The notes under the pieces: generated by a model
Seen by the model: the letters and a program-made list of their open reading frames with translations, nothing else
What the model was told of the DNA's origin: nothing
Databases searched by the model: none
DNA from: Pseudomonas cyclaminis
GTDB lineage: Bacteria > Pseudomonadota > Gammaproteobacteria > Pseudomonadales > Pseudomonadaceae
Assembly (NCBI RefSeq): GCF_015163715.1
Contig: NZ_JADDUM010000074.1
Location: 1-50,840 of the forward strand
Reading direction: 5' to 3'
DNA: 50,840 nt
Part shown: one piece after another, positions 42,122 through 50,840 of the stretch
How positions within the stretch are numbered: position 1 is the first letter of the stretch
Layout of the letters: the number at the start of each line of letters is the position of its first letter
Made by a program: the position numbers and the translations under genes

Positions 42122-43615
42122 TCAAGCCTTGAGCATATGCCCGGTTTCTTCCAGGTTGATGTGCCAACTCAGTGCTTCGCGCAGGATGTGTGGGGTGTGC
42201 CCGCCGATGGCACAGGCTGTGTTGAAGTAACTGTTCAGCGCATCGCGGTACGCGGGGTGTACACAGTTGTCGATGATCACGCGGGCGCGCTCCCGTGGCG
42301 CCAGGCCACGCAAGTCAGCGAGGCCGATTTCGGTCACAAGGATGTCGACATCATGCTCGGTATGGTCCACATGGCTGACCATCGGCACCACGCTTGAAAT
42401 TGCGCCGCCCTTGGCAATTGATTTGGTAACGAAGATCGCCAGATGCGCGTTACGTGCAAAATCGCCTGAGCCGCCGATGCCGTTCATCATGCGGGTGCCG
42501 CAGACGTGGGTGGAGTTGACGTTGCCGTAGATGTCGAACTCCAGCGCAGTGTTGATCCCGATAATGCCCAGTCGACGCACCACTTCAGGGTGGTTGGAGA
42601 TTTCCTGCGGGCGCAGCACCAGCTTGTCCTTGTAGTGCTCCAGGTTGCCGAACACGTCGGCGTTGCGCCGCTCCGACAGCGTGATCGAGCTGCCCGAGGC
42701 AAAGCTCAGCTTGCCGGCGTCGATCAGGTCGAAGGTCGAGTCCTGCAGCACTTCGGAATACATGGTCAGGTCTTCGAACGGCGAATCGATCAATCCGCAC
42801 ATCACCGCGTTCGCGATGTTCCCGATACCGGCCTGCAGCGGGCCGAGCTTGTTGGTCATGCGTCCGGCCTCCACTTCCTGCTTGAGGAAGTGGATCAAGT
42901 GATTGGCGATCCCTTGGGTGTCGCTGTCGGGAGGCGTAACCGTAGAAGCCGAGTCCGCCTGGTTGGTGATGACAATGGCGACGATCTTTTCCGGCGGGAT
43001 GGGAATCGCGGTGCTGCCGATGCGGTCATCGACCTTCACCAGTGGGATCGGCGTGCGAGTCGGTCGGTAGGTCGGGATATAGATGTCGTGCAACCCTTCC
43101 AGGTTCGGGTTGTGCGCCAGGTTGATCTCGATGATCACCTGCTTGGCGAAAATCGCGAAGCTGGCCGAGTTACCCACGGAGGTGGTGGGCACAATATGCC
43201 CAAGCTCTGTGATCGCCACAGCCTCAATCACCGCAATGTCCGGCAGCTTGAGCTGGTTGTTGCGCAGCTGCTCGACGGTTTCCGACAGGTGCTGGTCGAT
43301 AAACATGACTTCGCCGGCATTGATTGCCTTGCGCAGGGTGCTGTCGACCTGGAACGGCATGCGTCGCGACAGTACACCGGCTTCGGTCAGTTGCTTGTCC
43401 AGGTCATTACCCAGGCTGGCACCGGTCATCAGGGTGATTTTCAGCGGCGACGTCTTGGCGCGCTCGGCCAGGGCGTGGGGCACGGCCTTGGCTTCACCGG
43501 CTCGGGTGAAGCCGCTCATGCCGACGGTCATGCCGTCCTCGATCAGTGCGGCGGCGTCTGCCGCGCTCATGACCTTGTTCAACAACGAAGGCAAGCGGAT
43601 ACGATCACGGTACAT
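42122..43615 (-). CDS. Acetyl-CoA hydrolase/succinyl-CoA:acetate CoA-transferase family
   Basis: A 497 aa enzyme of the AarC/ScpC/Ach1 family that moves CoA between acetate and succinate (or propionate) and so links acetate handling to the TCA cycle. Features are MTVGMSGFTRAGEAKAVP near the start, VGNSASFAIFAKQVIIEIN, PLQAGIGNIANAVMCGL and SEVLQD, where Glu288 probably matches the glutamate that carries the CoA thioester in AarC. GGSGDFARNAHLAIF and TEIGLADLRGLAPRERA are conserved further on. Length is normal. It is a close match to the Pseudomonas PA5445-like protein by memory. Substrate choice is not certain from sequence. Confidence 0.92.
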   Translation of the reverse strand: MYRDRIRLPSLLNKVMSAADAAALIEDGMTVGMSGFTRAGEAKAVPHALAERAKTSPLKITLMTGASLGNDLDKQLTEAGVLSRRMPFQVDSTLRKAINAGEVMFIDQHLSETVEQLRNNQLKLPDIAVIEAVAITELGHIVPTTSVGNSASFAIFAKQVIIEINLAHNPNLEGLHDIYIPTYRPTRTPIPLVKVDDRIGSTAIPIPPEKIVAIVITNQADSASTVTPPDSDTQGIANHLIHFLKQEVEAGRMTNKLGPLQAGIGNIANAVMCGLIDSPFEDLTMYSEVLQDSTFDLIDAGKLSFASGSSITLSERRNADVFGNLEHYKDKLVLRPQEISNHPEVVRRLGIIGINTALEFDIYGNVNSTHVCGTRMMNGIGGSGDFARNAHLAIFVTKSIAKGGAISSVVPMVSHVDHTEHDVDILVTEIGLADLRGLAPRERARVIIDNCVHPAYRDALNSYFNTACAIGGHTPHILREALSWHINLEETGHMLKA

Positions 43616-43736
43616 GAATTGTTATCTCAGGCTACGGAAGCAAGGTGGGCAGTGTAGTGATTTCAAAAAGTTTCGGCCCGCTACCATGGTCGAATGCCGA
43701 GTAGTGATTTAGAGCCTTTGGTCGGGTTTCATGAGT

Positions 43737-43771
43737 AATAAAAAACCCCAGCCTATCGCAGGCCGGGGTTT
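43737..43771 (-). terminator. Terminator after pntB
   Basis: On the minus strand, AAACCCCGGCCT-GCGAT-AGGCTGGGGTTT has one mismatch and is followed by TTTATTAC. It stands about 22 bases past the pntB stop and closes the transhydrogenase operon. Confidence 0.85.
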
Positions 43772-43793
43772 CGAGTATTGCGCTGAAGCAGTG

Positions 43794-45229
43794 TTACTCG
43801 ACGGCTTTGACCATGTCTTCGATGACCTTCTTGGCATCACCAAAGACCATCATGGTCTTGTCCAGATAGAACAGCTCGTTATCCAGGCCGGCATAACCAC
43901 TGGCCATCGAGCGCTTGTTGACGATGATGGTCTTGGCCTTGAACGCTTCGAGGATCGGCATGCCAGCAATTGGCGAGTTCGGGTCGTTCTTGGCGGCCGG
44001 GTTGACCACGTCGTTCGCGCCGAGCACCAGTACTACGTCGGCCTGGCCGAATTCCGAGTTGATGTCTTCCATCTCGAACACTTGGTCGTAAGGCACTTCT
44101 GCCTCGGCCAGTAGGACGTTCATATGGCCGGGCATACGGCCCGCCACCGGGTGGATCGCGTACTTCACGGTCACGCCGCGATGGGTCAGCTTCTCGGTCA
44201 GCTCTTTCAGCGCGTGTTGTGCGCGTGCCACTGCCAAGCCGTAGCCCGGGACAATAATCACGGTGTCGGCGTTGGTCAGAAGGAAAGTGGCGTCATCAGC
44301 CGAACCCGATTTGACCGGGCGTGCTTCTTTAGAGCCTGCCGCCGCGCCAGCATCCGGCGCATTGCCGAAACCGCCGAGCAGTACATTAAAGAAGGAACGA
44401 TTCATCGCCTTGCACATGATGTACGACAGGATCGCGCCGCTGGAGCCTACGAGCGAACCGGCGATGATCAGCATCGAGTTGTTCAGCGAGAAGCCGATAC
44501 CCGCCGCCGCCCAGCCGGAGTAGCTGTTGAGCATCGACACCACTACTGGCATGTCGGCGCCGCCGATCGGGATGATGATCAGCACGCCCAGCACGAAGGC
44601 CAGGGCCAGCATCAGCGCGAAGGCGGTGAGGTTGCCGGTGAACATAAACGCCAGGCCCAGGCCCAGCGTGAGCAGGCCGAGCACCAGATTGATCTTGTGC
44701 TGGCCGCCGAACTGTACCGGTGCGCCCTGGAACAGGCGGAACTTGTACTTGCCCGACAGTTTGCCGAACGCGATCACCGAACCGGAGAAGGTGATTGCAC
44801 CAATGGCCGCACCGAGGAACAGTTCCAGGCGGTTGCCGGCGGGGATTGCGTCGCCCAGGTGTTTGACGATGCCCAACGATTGCGGCTCAACCACGGCGGC
44901 GATGGCGATAAAGACGGCGGCGAGGCCGATCATGCTGTGCATGAAGGCGACCAACTCCGGCATCTTGGTCATCTCCACGCGCTTGGCCATGATCGAACCG
45001 CGGTACCGCCGACCAGCAGGCCGACAATGACGTAGCCGATACCGGCAGTGGCGAGTTCAGCGCCCAGCTTATAGATGAGGCCCACGGTGGTCAGCACCGC
45101 CAGAGCCATGCCAAGCATGCCGAACAGGTTGCCGCGCCGCGACGTGGTGGGGTGCGACAGGCCTTTGAGGGCTTGGATGAAACAGATCGACGCGATCAGG
45201 TAGAGCGTCGTTACCAGATTCATGCTCAT
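43794..45229 (-). pseudogene. pntB: NAD(P) transhydrogenase subunit beta (PntB), broken by a one-base deletion
   Basis: Membrane and NADP-binding subunit of the proton-translocating transhydrogenase that makes NADPH from NADH. It begins [19 protein letters not shown] at 45229, overlapping the pntA2 stop by one base. At about 44998 the coding strand reads ACCGCGGTTCG where ACCGCGGGTTCG gives the conserved GGTAGSIMAKRVEMTKMPELVAF. From there the other frame runs intact to 43794 (GADMPVVVSMLNSYSGWAAAGIGF, YGLAVARAQHALKEL, AGLDNELFYLDKTMMVFGDA). Adding one base yields 478 aa, normal. Annotation software may split it into an 86 aa and a 398 aa protein. A sequencing error is likely. Confidence 0.92.
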
Positions 45230-45552
45230 TACTTCTGCACCTCTTCTTTCACAGCTTTGGGCGCTTTCTTCTTGAACATCTCAAGCATCCTACGAGTTAC
45301 CAGGAAGCCGCCGAACACGTTAACGGCTGCGAGGGCCACGGCGAGCGTGCCCATGGTCTTGCCCAATGGCGTCACGGTGAGGGCGGCAGCCAGCATGGCG
45401 CCGACAATCACGATTGCCGAGATTGCATTGGTCACCGCCATCAGCGGCGTGTGCAGCGCGGGGGTAACGTTCCAGACCACGTGGTAACCGACATAAATCG
45501 CCAGCACAAAGATGATCAGGTTGTAGATACCGGGGGAGATAAGCTCTTCCAT
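45229..45552 (-). CDS. pntA2: NAD(P) transhydrogenase subunit alpha part 2 (membrane part)
   Basis: A 107 aa membrane subunit with three hydrophobic helices ([54 protein letters not shown]) and a lysine-rich tail. It corresponds to the C-terminal membrane portion of E. coli PntA; here the alpha subunit is split in two genes, the three-gene form common in alpha-proteobacteria and Pseudomonas. It lies 15 bases after pntA1, and its stop overlaps the pntB ATG (TAATG). Confidence 0.93.
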   Translation of the reverse strand: MEELISPGIYNLIIFVLAIYVGYHVVWNVTPALHTPLMAVTNAISAIVIVGAMLAAALTVTPLGKTMGTLAVALAAVNVFGGFLVTRRMLEMFKKKAPKAVKEEVQK

Positions 45553-45567
45553 CGTCTGAATCCCTGC

Positions 45568-46689
45568 TTAGGCGTTTTTGCGGATGACTTGGCCGTCGCG
45601 GCACATCAGGCACGCGGCGACGATGTCGTCTTCGAGGTTGAGTTCAAACTGCCCTTCCTTGTTGAAGACCAGCTTCAGGAAGTCCAGCAGGTTGCGCGCG
45701 TACAAGGCTGACGCGTCGGCAGCGACGGCGCCGGCAAGGTTGGTCGGGCCGCAAATGATCACGCCGTTTTCCACCACGGTTTCATCTGCCACGGTCAGCG
45801 GGCAGTTGCCACCTTGGGCCGCAGCGAGATCGATGACCACCGAGCCGGGTTTCATCTGTGCGACGGTTTCGGCGCTCAACAATGTCGGCGCTTTACGGCC
45901 GGGAATCAGTGCAGTGGTGATGACGATATCGGCTTGCTTGGCGCGCTCGTGCACGGCCAGAGCCTGGCGTTGCATCCAACTGGTGGGCATCGGGCGTGCG
46001 TAACCCCCGACACCGACGGCGCATTCGCGCTCTTCGTCGGTTTCGTAGGGCACGTCGACAAACTTGGCGCCGAGGGATTCGATCTGCTCTTTCACGGCCG
46101 GGCGTACGTCAGACGCTTCGATCACTGCACCCAGACGTTTCGCCGTAGCGATGGCCTGCAGGCCAGCAACACCGGCTCCGAGAATCAGCACGCGAGCGGC
46201 TTTGACGGTGCCGGCGGCGGTCATCAGCATCGGCATGAAGCGCGGGTAGTGATGAGCGGCGAGCAGCACGGCCTTGTAACCGGCGATGTTGGCTTGCGAG
46301 GACAACACGTCGAGGCTCTGGGCACGCGAGGTGCGTGGCGCGGCTTCCAGGGCAAAGGCGGTGATGCCCTGCCCGGCCAGCTTGGCAATGGTTTCGTTGC
46401 TGAACGGATTGAGCATGCCCACCAACACGGTGCCACTTTTGATCAGCGTGAGTTCGCTGTCGCTGGGCGCCACCACCTTGAGGATCAGCTCGGCGCCGAA
46501 CGCATCATTGGCACTACCAATGGTTGCGCCTGCTGTTTCATAGGCACTGTCGACGACGCTGGCTTTAAGACCGGCCCCGCTTTGTACAGTGACCTTATGG
46601 CCCTGGCCGATCAGCTTCTTGATGGTTTCCGGGGTGGCAGCCACCCGCGTTTCACCGGTCTGGGTTTCGAGAGGAACACCAATGTGCAC
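45568..46689 (-). CDS. pntA1: NAD(P) transhydrogenase subunit alpha part 1 (NAD-binding)
   Basis: Soluble NAD(H)-binding subunit, 373 aa, of the alanine-dehydrogenase/PntA fold. Features are MHIGVPLETQTGETRVAATPETIKKL at the start, QADIVITTALIPGRKAPTLLSAE, and the Rossmann dinucleotide loop VLILGAGVAGLQAIATAKRLGA. The start is the GTG at 46689 (GTG CAC ATT GGT), which has AGGAG eight bases upstream. The open frame continues 24 codons further but through A-rich leader with no protein character. It is first in pntA1-pntA2-pntB. Confidence 0.94.
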   Translation of the reverse strand: MHIGVPLETQTGETRVAATPETIKKLIGQGHKVTVQSGAGLKASVVDSAYETAGATIGSANDAFGAELILKVVAPSDSELTLIKSGTVLVGMLNPFSNETIAKLAGQGITAFALEAAPRTSRAQSLDVLSSQANIAGYKAVLLAAHHYPRFMPMLMTAAGTVKAARVLILGAGVAGLQAIATAKRLGAVIEASDVRPAVKEQIESLGAKFVDVPYETDEERECAVGVGGYARPMPTSWMQRQALAVHERAKQADIVITTALIPGRKAPTLLSAETVAQMKPGSVVIDLAAAQGGNCPLTVADETVVENGVIICGPTNLAGAVAADASALYARNLLDFLKLVFNKEGQFELNLEDDIVAACLMCRDGQVIRKNA

Positions 46690-47141
46690 GTCAAATCTCC
46701 TGCATGATCTTTTTGCTTTTGATCTTTTTGTAAAAAGGCCAGTGCACCGCGAGTGGCGCAACTGGGGCGGCCGATCAGCACGATCCCGCTGAAATGACAG
46801 CGGGGCGCGGCATTTTGCAGGCGAACTTTACGGCCTTCAAGGGATTATGACGGGTGACGAAAAATTAACTACAAGTCACCCTGTGACTGATTGTCGCAAC
46901 ATGCCGAAATAACCTCTTTAAATACAGGTATTTAAAGGGCTCGAGGTGAATGATAGGTGTTTTGCCATGATTGCTGTGAATAGTCGGGCATTGGCCTGTT
47001 GGAGTCGCTGTAAGCCACGCAAATCATGGCCTTAAGCCCTATTTTTGATAGACAGGTACAGTCTGTGAAAATGCGACATATACGTATATCTGTAGGATCA
47101 CAAATTAACTGACTACAAAGTCAATATTGGGGCTTTGGCCT
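46690..47141. other. Control region upstream of pntA1, between it and gcdR
   Basis: A gene-free 452 bases. Close to pntA1 there is an 11-base direct repeat, TGATCTTTTTG, at 46705-46715 and 46720-46730. On the pntA1 mRNA it appears as two CAAAAAGATCA blocks just before the Shine-Dalgarno. Around 46917-46937 CTTTAATA and TATTTAAAG form an imperfect inverted repeat. The part from 47040 to 47140 is AT-rich (CATATACGTATATCTG). No tRNA, sRNA or small gene could be supported. Confidence 0.5.
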
Positions 47142-48041
47142 TTAACTACTGGGGCTATAGCGCTGAGATTGGTCAATAAGCCAATCTCGGAACGCGTGCA
47201 GCGAGGCTGATTCGACTTTTCTGTCAGGAATCATCAGGTAATAAGCCTTCGAGCTCGTTAGCACCTCAGGGCTTGCGATCACCAATTGATGCTCGTCCAG
47301 CTCTCGCTGGATAAGGAACGGGGGGATCAGTGCAATGCCCATGTCGTGCATGGCTGCCTGGGACAGCATCGAGAATAGCTCGTAACGCGGGCCTGTCATG
47401 TCGCGAGGGACGTTCAGTTGCTGGGCGTTGAACCATTGGCGCCAGGCATAGGGGCGTGTGGTCTGCTGCAGCAATGGCAGTTCCGCGATCTGCTGCGGGG
47501 TGAACCGCTTGCGTTCGCCCAAAAGGCGCGGGCTGCAGACGGGGACGGGATTTTCTCCCATCAGTCGGTGAGATTCGGTACCGGACCAATCAGCGTCACC
47601 GAAGTAGATCGCCGCGTCGAACTCGGTATCGGCGAACAGAAAGGGGCGCGTGCGGTTGGTCAGGTTCACAGTCACCTCGGGGTGCTTGCGTTGAAAGTCC
47701 TTGAGTCGAGGGATCAGCCATTGCGTACCGAACGTAGGCACTACGGCCAGTTCTATAGTGTTGGCGCCTTGCTGGCCCATGACTGAGAGGGTGTCGCGCT
47801 CGACGGCATCCAGCTGAGTTGCCACTCTGCGGCTGTAGGACAGCCCCGCCTCGGTCAGCTTTACCCCACGCCGTGAGCGCCGAAACAGTTCGACACTCAA
47901 AAACTCCTCAAGGCTGGCGATCTGCCGACAAATCGCGCCTTGGGTAATGGAGAGCTCGTGGGCAGCCTTGGTAAAGCTCTCGTGACGGGCTGCCGCTTCA
48001 AAGCTGACGAGGGCGGTTGTGCTGGGAATTTTTCTGCGCAT
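47142..48041 (-). CDS. gcdR: LysR-type regulator GcdR of glutarate/glutaryl-CoA degradation
   Basis: LysR-family transcription factor, 299 aa from the ATG at 48041. A GTG at 48056 would add five residues; neither start has an ideal ribosome site. The helix-turn-helix is ALVSFEAAARHESFTKAAHELSITQGAICRQIASLEEFL. The effector-binding domain follows (AVVPTFGTQWLIPRLKDFQRKHPEVTVNL). It is divergent from gcdH, the common layout in which GcdR activates gcdHG in the presence of glutarate. The name rests on that context and on resemblance to Pseudomonas GcdR; binding sites should lie in 48042-48198. Confidence 0.85.
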   Translation of the reverse strand: MRRKIPSTTALVSFEAAARHESFTKAAHELSITQGAICRQIASLEEFLSVELFRRSRRGVKLTEAGLSYSRRVATQLDAVERDTLSVMGQQGANTIELAVVPTFGTQWLIPRLKDFQRKHPEVTVNLTNRTRPFLFADTEFDAAIYFGDADWSGTESHRLMGENPVPVCSPRLLGERKRFTPQQIAELPLLQQTTRPYAWRQWFNAQQLNVPRDMTGPRYELFSMLSQAAMHDMGIALIPPFLIQRELDEHQLVIASPEVLTSSKAYYLMIPDRKVESASLHAFRDWLIDQSQRYSPSS

Positions 48042-48198
48042 GTACCTTGTGCTCACATCTAAAGCGCACCTGCGCCACTACTGAGTATTACGAAGTGACA
48101 AATTAGCACAAGCCTATGCGGAAACCTCGTTTGCTCTCCCTGCAAGCGCGGCCTAGGCTCCATCCACGACTTCTGAATTTCTGTGCGAGGACTTATTC
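48042..48198. promoter_or_regulatory. Divergent control region of gcdR and gcdH
   Basis: A 157-base region that must contain both promoters and the GcdR operator. I could not pick out an unambiguous T-N11-A palindrome. GAGGA lies eight bases before the gcdH ATG. Confidence 0.45.
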
Positions 48199-49380
48199 AT
48201 GGCTGGCAAGGCAAGCTTTAACTGGATCGACCCGCTGCTGCTGGATCAACAGCTCACTGAAGAGGAGCGCATGGTGCGTGACAGTGCCGAGCGCTTCGCC
48301 CAGGACAAGTTGGCTCCTCGTGTGCTGGAAGCCTTCCGCCATGAAAAGACCGATCCGGCGATTTTCCGTGAAATGGGTGAAACCGGTTTGCTGGGGGCGA
48401 TGATCCCTGAGCAGTACGGCGGCAGTGGCTTGAACTACGTCAGTTACGGGTTGATTGCGCGTGAAGTTGAGCGTGTTGACTCTGGTTATCGCTCGATGAT
48501 GAGTGTGCAGTCGTCACTGGTGATGGTGCCTATCAATGAGTTCGGTACCGAAGCGCAAAAGCAGAAGTACTTGCCGAAACTGGCCTCGGGAGAATGGATT
48601 GGCTGTTTTGGTTTGACCGAGCCTGACCACGGCTCTGACCCCGGTGCGATGATCACGCGTGCGCGCAAGGTGGATGGTGGCTACAGCCTGACAGGCGCCA
48701 AGATGTGGATCACCAATAGCCCGATTGCGGACGTGTTTGTAGTGTGGGGCAAGGACGACGCAGGCGATATCCGTGGTTTTGTCTTGGAGAAAGGCTGGAA
48801 AGGCCTGAGTGCGCCAGCGATTCATGGCAAGGTCGGCCTGCGCGCCTCCATCACCGGTGAGATCGTGATGGATAACGTCTTTGTGCCGGACGAGAACATT
48901 TTCCCGGATGTGCGTGGCTTGAAAGGCCCTTTCACCTGCCTCAACTCGGCGCGCTATGGCATCTCCTGGGGTGCGTTGGGTGCTGCCGAGTCTTGCTGGC
49001 ATACCGCTCGCCAGTACACGTTGGATCGTCAGCAGTTCGGTCGTCCCCTGGCGGCAACTCAACTGATCCAAAAAAAGCTGGCGGATATGCAGACCGAAAT
49101 CACCCTGGCGCTGCAAGGTTGCTTACGCCTGGGGCGAATGAAGGATGAGGGGACCGCTGCGGTTGAGATTACGTCGATCATGAAACGCAACTCGTGCGGC
49201 AAGTCTTTGGATATCGCGCGTATGGCGCGGGACATGTTGGGTGGCAATGGTATTTCCGACGAGTTCGGGGTGGCGCGTCATCTGGTGAACCTTGAAGTGG
49301 TTAACACCTATGAAGGTACCCACGACGTGCACGCCTTGATTCTGGGGCGTGCGCAAACCGGTCTTCAGGCGTTCTATTAA
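48199..49380 (+). CDS. gcdH: Glutaryl-CoA dehydrogenase
   Basis: FAD enzyme, 393 aa, that oxidises and decarboxylates glutaryl-CoA to crotonyl-CoA at the end of lysine, glutarate and tryptophan-type catabolism. The acyl-CoA dehydrogenase landmarks are [17 protein letters not shown] and [14 protein letters not shown]. The catalytic base is Glu372 in [18 protein letters not shown], the position and context usual for glutaryl-CoA dehydrogenases. [18 protein letters not shown] is conserved too. Electrons go to ETF. It is followed after 12 bases by the CoA-transferase gcdG. Confidence 0.96.
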   Translation: MAGKASFNWIDPLLLDQQLTEEERMVRDSAERFAQDKLAPRVLEAFRHEKTDPAIFREMGETGLLGAMIPEQYGGSGLNYVSYGLIAREVERVDSGYRSMMSVQSSLVMVPINEFGTEAQKQKYLPKLASGEWIGCFGLTEPDHGSDPGAMITRARKVDGGYSLTGAKMWITNSPIADVFVVWGKDDAGDIRGFVLEKGWKGLSAPAIHGKVGLRASITGEIVMDNVFVPDENIFPDVRGLKGPFTCLNSARYGISWGALGAAESCWHTARQYTLDRQQFGRPLAATQLIQKKLADMQTEITLALQGCLRLGRMKDEGTAAVEITSIMKRNSCGKSLDIARMARDMLGGNGISDEFGVARHLVNLEVVNTYEGTHDVHALILGRAQTGLQAFY

Positions 49381-49392
49381 TAGGAGGGCGGT

Positions 49393-50613
49393 ATGGGCGC
49401 GCTGTCGCATCTGCGGGTACTGGATTTGTCGCGAGTGTTGGCGGGCCCTTGGTCCGGACAGATCCTTGCGGACCTAGGGGCTGAGGTGATCAAGGTCGAA
49501 CGTCCCGGTAACGGTGACGATACGCGCGCCTGGGGGCCGCCCTTTCTTAAGGATGCTTATGGCGAGAACACCAGTGAGGCGGCGTACTACCTGTCGGCCA
49601 ATCGTAATAAAGAGTCGGTGACTATCGACTTTACGCGGCCGGAGGGGCAGCAACTGGTGCGGGATCTGGCGGCTAAGTCCGACATCTTGATCGAGAACTT
49701 CAAGGTCGGTGGGCTGGCGGCGTATGGGCTGGACTATGAGTCGCTCAAGGTGCTCAACCCGGAGTTGATCTATTGCTCGATCACTGGGTTTGGCCAGACG
49801 GGGCCATATGCCGGACGTGCGGGCTATGACTTCATGATTCAGGGGTTGGGCGGGCTGATGAGTCTTACCGGTCGGCCGGAGGGTAATGAAGGCGCCGGGC
49901 CGGTGAAGGTGGGAGTGGCGCTGACAGACATACTTACGGGGCTCTACTCCACGGTGGCAATCCTTGCTGCGCTGGCGCATCGAGATCACGACGGTGGGGG
50001 GCAGCACATTGATATGGCATTGCTCGATGTGCAGGTGGCTTGTCTGGCTAACCAGGCGATGAATTACTTGACGACGGGGGTCTCGCCAAAGCGCCTGGGC
50101 AACGCTCATCCCAATATCGTGCCCTATCAGGACTTCCCCACAGCCGATGGTGATTTCATTCTGACGGTTGGTAATGACGGGCAATTTCGCAAGTTCGCCG
50201 AAGTGGCTGGGCAGCCCCAGTGGGCGGATGATCCGCGGTTTTCTACTAACAAGGTGCGGGTGGCCAATCGCGCCGAGCTGATTCCGCTGATTCGCCAGGC
50301 TACGGTGTTCAAGACAACGGCTGAGTGGGTGTCACAGCTGGAGCGTGTGGGTGTGCCTTGCGGGCCGATCAATGATTTGGCGCAGGTGTTTGATGATCCA
50401 CAGGTCAAAGCACGCGGGTTGGCACTGCAACTGCCACATGTATTGGCGGGGATGGTGCCTCAGGTTGCCAGCCCAATTCGTTTATCCAAGACGCCTGTGG
50501 AGTATCGCAGTGCGCCTCCTCTTTTGGGCGAGCATACCGCTCAGGTGCTACAGGGTGTGTTGGGGCTGAAGTCTGAGCATGTGGCTTCTTTAAGGGAGGC
50601 GGGCGTTATCTAG
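49393..50613 (+). CDS. gcdG: CaiB/BaiF CoA-transferase, probable succinyl-CoA:glutarate CoA-transferase
   Basis: A 406 aa class III CoA-transferase. The N-terminal signature is LRVLDLSRVLAGPWSGQILADLGAEVIKVE, and the catalytic Asp146 is in GRAGYDFMIQGLGGLMSLTG. ENFKVGGLAAYGLDYE and RVGVPCGPINDLAQVFDDPQ are typical of the family. Next to gcdH, it most likely activates glutarate to glutaryl-CoA using succinyl-CoA (GcdG, also called DesC-like in some papers); the context is stronger evidence than the sequence. AGGAGG lies just before the ATG at 49393. Confidence 0.9.
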   Translation: MGALSHLRVLDLSRVLAGPWSGQILADLGAEVIKVERPGNGDDTRAWGPPFLKDAYGENTSEAAYYLSANRNKESVTIDFTRPEGQQLVRDLAAKSDILIENFKVGGLAAYGLDYESLKVLNPELIYCSITGFGQTGPYAGRAGYDFMIQGLGGLMSLTGRPEGNEGAGPVKVGVALTDILTGLYSTVAILAALAHRDHDGGGQHIDMALLDVQVACLANQAMNYLTTGVSPKRLGNAHPNIVPYQDFPTADGDFILTVGNDGQFRKFAEVAGQPQWADDPRFSTNKVRVANRAELIPLIRQATVFKTTAEWVSQLERVGVPCGPINDLAQVFDDPQVKARGLALQLPHVLAGMVPQVASPIRLSKTPVEYRSAPPLLGEHTAQVLQGVLGLKSEHVASLREAGVI

Positions 50614-50620
50614 ATGTCCT

Positions 50621-50636
50621 TCTTCTATATAGAAGA
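50621..50636. repeat. Perfect 16-bp palindrome after gcdG
   Basis: TCTTCTATATAGAAGA is its own reverse complement and begins eight bases past the gcdG stop. It has no loop or T-run, so termination is doubtful. It could be a protein-binding site or chance. Confidence 0.4.
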
Positions 50637-50686
50637 TCTCGAATTGGCGGTTTTCTAACTAATTGGTAGGGATAAGAAATTAAAGG

Positions 50687-50714
50687 TTGACGCCAGATTC
50701 TGTGAGCCTATAAT
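50687..50714 (+). promoter_or_regulatory. Strong sigma-70 promoter of stable-RNA type
   Basis: TTGACG at 50687-50692, a 16-base spacer, and a perfect TATAAT at 50709-50714, followed by the GC-rich discriminator TCGCCCC typical of rRNA and tRNA promoters under stringent control. A second -35 box TTGACA lies at 50833-50838, at the window edge, suggesting tandem promoters. The downstream gene is outside; an rRNA operon or tRNA cluster is the best guess. Confidence 0.65.
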
Positions 50715-50840
50715 TCGCCCCACTTCCGGCGCAGTCGAAACGGAAAACTCCTTGGTAAACAATGAGTTACGCAGTTTTCGGCAGCAGGTTGCTTCAGTTC
50801 ATCGAAGCCAAAAGGAAGTGGAAAAAGAGGTGTTGACAGC

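Noticed and set aside
44124..45035. A 303-residue plus-strand frame opposite pntB
   Set aside because: It is antisense to the transhydrogenase. It continues across the frameshift site only because a different frame is read.

Overview
The window is chromosomal DNA from a Pseudomonas of the fluorescens group. Three things support this. The gene order from metNIQ through PA5502-like, znuBC/zur/znuA, thrB, polA, engB, cytochrome c4, dsbA, an endonuclease-family gene, a GGDEF gene, ampDh2, kinB, algB, ivy and gltP matches, from memory, the region just upstream of the replication origin in Pseudomonas. Five GTGGGAGGGGGCTTGC-type REP palindromes, three of them in inverted pairs (REPINs), are the kind abundant in P. 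fluorescens SBW25 relatives. The protein sequences are also Pseudomonas-like throughout. No phage, integrase, transposase, CRISPR array or tRNA was recognised.

Layout. 0-9 kb: the end of an unidentified gene, a methionine ABC importer (metQ-metI-metN, minus), catalase HPII (katE), a TPR-like lipoprotein, and the zinc-uptake locus (zur-znuC-znuB minus, znuA plus, with a Zur-box candidate between zur and znuA). 9-16 kb: thrB, a DUF2782 gene, polA, the ErsA/Spot42-like sRNA with a sigma-22 (AlgU) type promoter, engB, a decayed cytochrome c gene, cytochrome c4 and dsbA. 16-24.4 kb: endonuclease-family protein, diguanylate cyclase, AmpDh2-type amidase, the KinB/AlgB two-component system, then a small operon (unknown protein, DUF1328, Ivy) behind a good sigma-54 promoter. 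25-33.9 kb: gltP, a SpmAB-like carrier, a four-gene Mce lipid-transport operon, a DUF5924 protein and a membrane-anchored M16 peptidase. 33.9-42 kb: Na/Pi cotransporter, TerC, CitMHS citrate transporter, a DUF4105 surface protein followed by three DUF2388 paralogues, and a DUF1127 protein. 42-50.6 kb: acetate/succinate CoA-transferase, the three-subunit proton-translocating transhydrogenase (pntA1-pntA2-pntB), and the glutarate-degradation set gcdR/gcdH/gcdG. The right edge carries a strong promoter of rRNA/tRNA type.

The gene content is mostly core: envelope maintenance (Mce transport, AmpDh2, Ivy, DsbA, DUF4105), central metabolism (transhydrogenase, CoA transfer, glutaryl-CoA oxidation) and nutrient import (methionine, zinc, glutamate, citrate, phosphate).

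The main irregularities are three single-base G/C contractions that break zur, znuB and pntB, most simply explained as sequencing errors, and one gene that is really decayed, a cytochrome c5-like gene that has lost its haem motif. I did not find a convincing wholly new system. The least explained pieces are the DUF4105 plus triple DUF2388 cluster, the sigma-54 driven small-protein/Ivy operon, and a cluster of CTGTAC repeats upstream of the DUF1127 gene.
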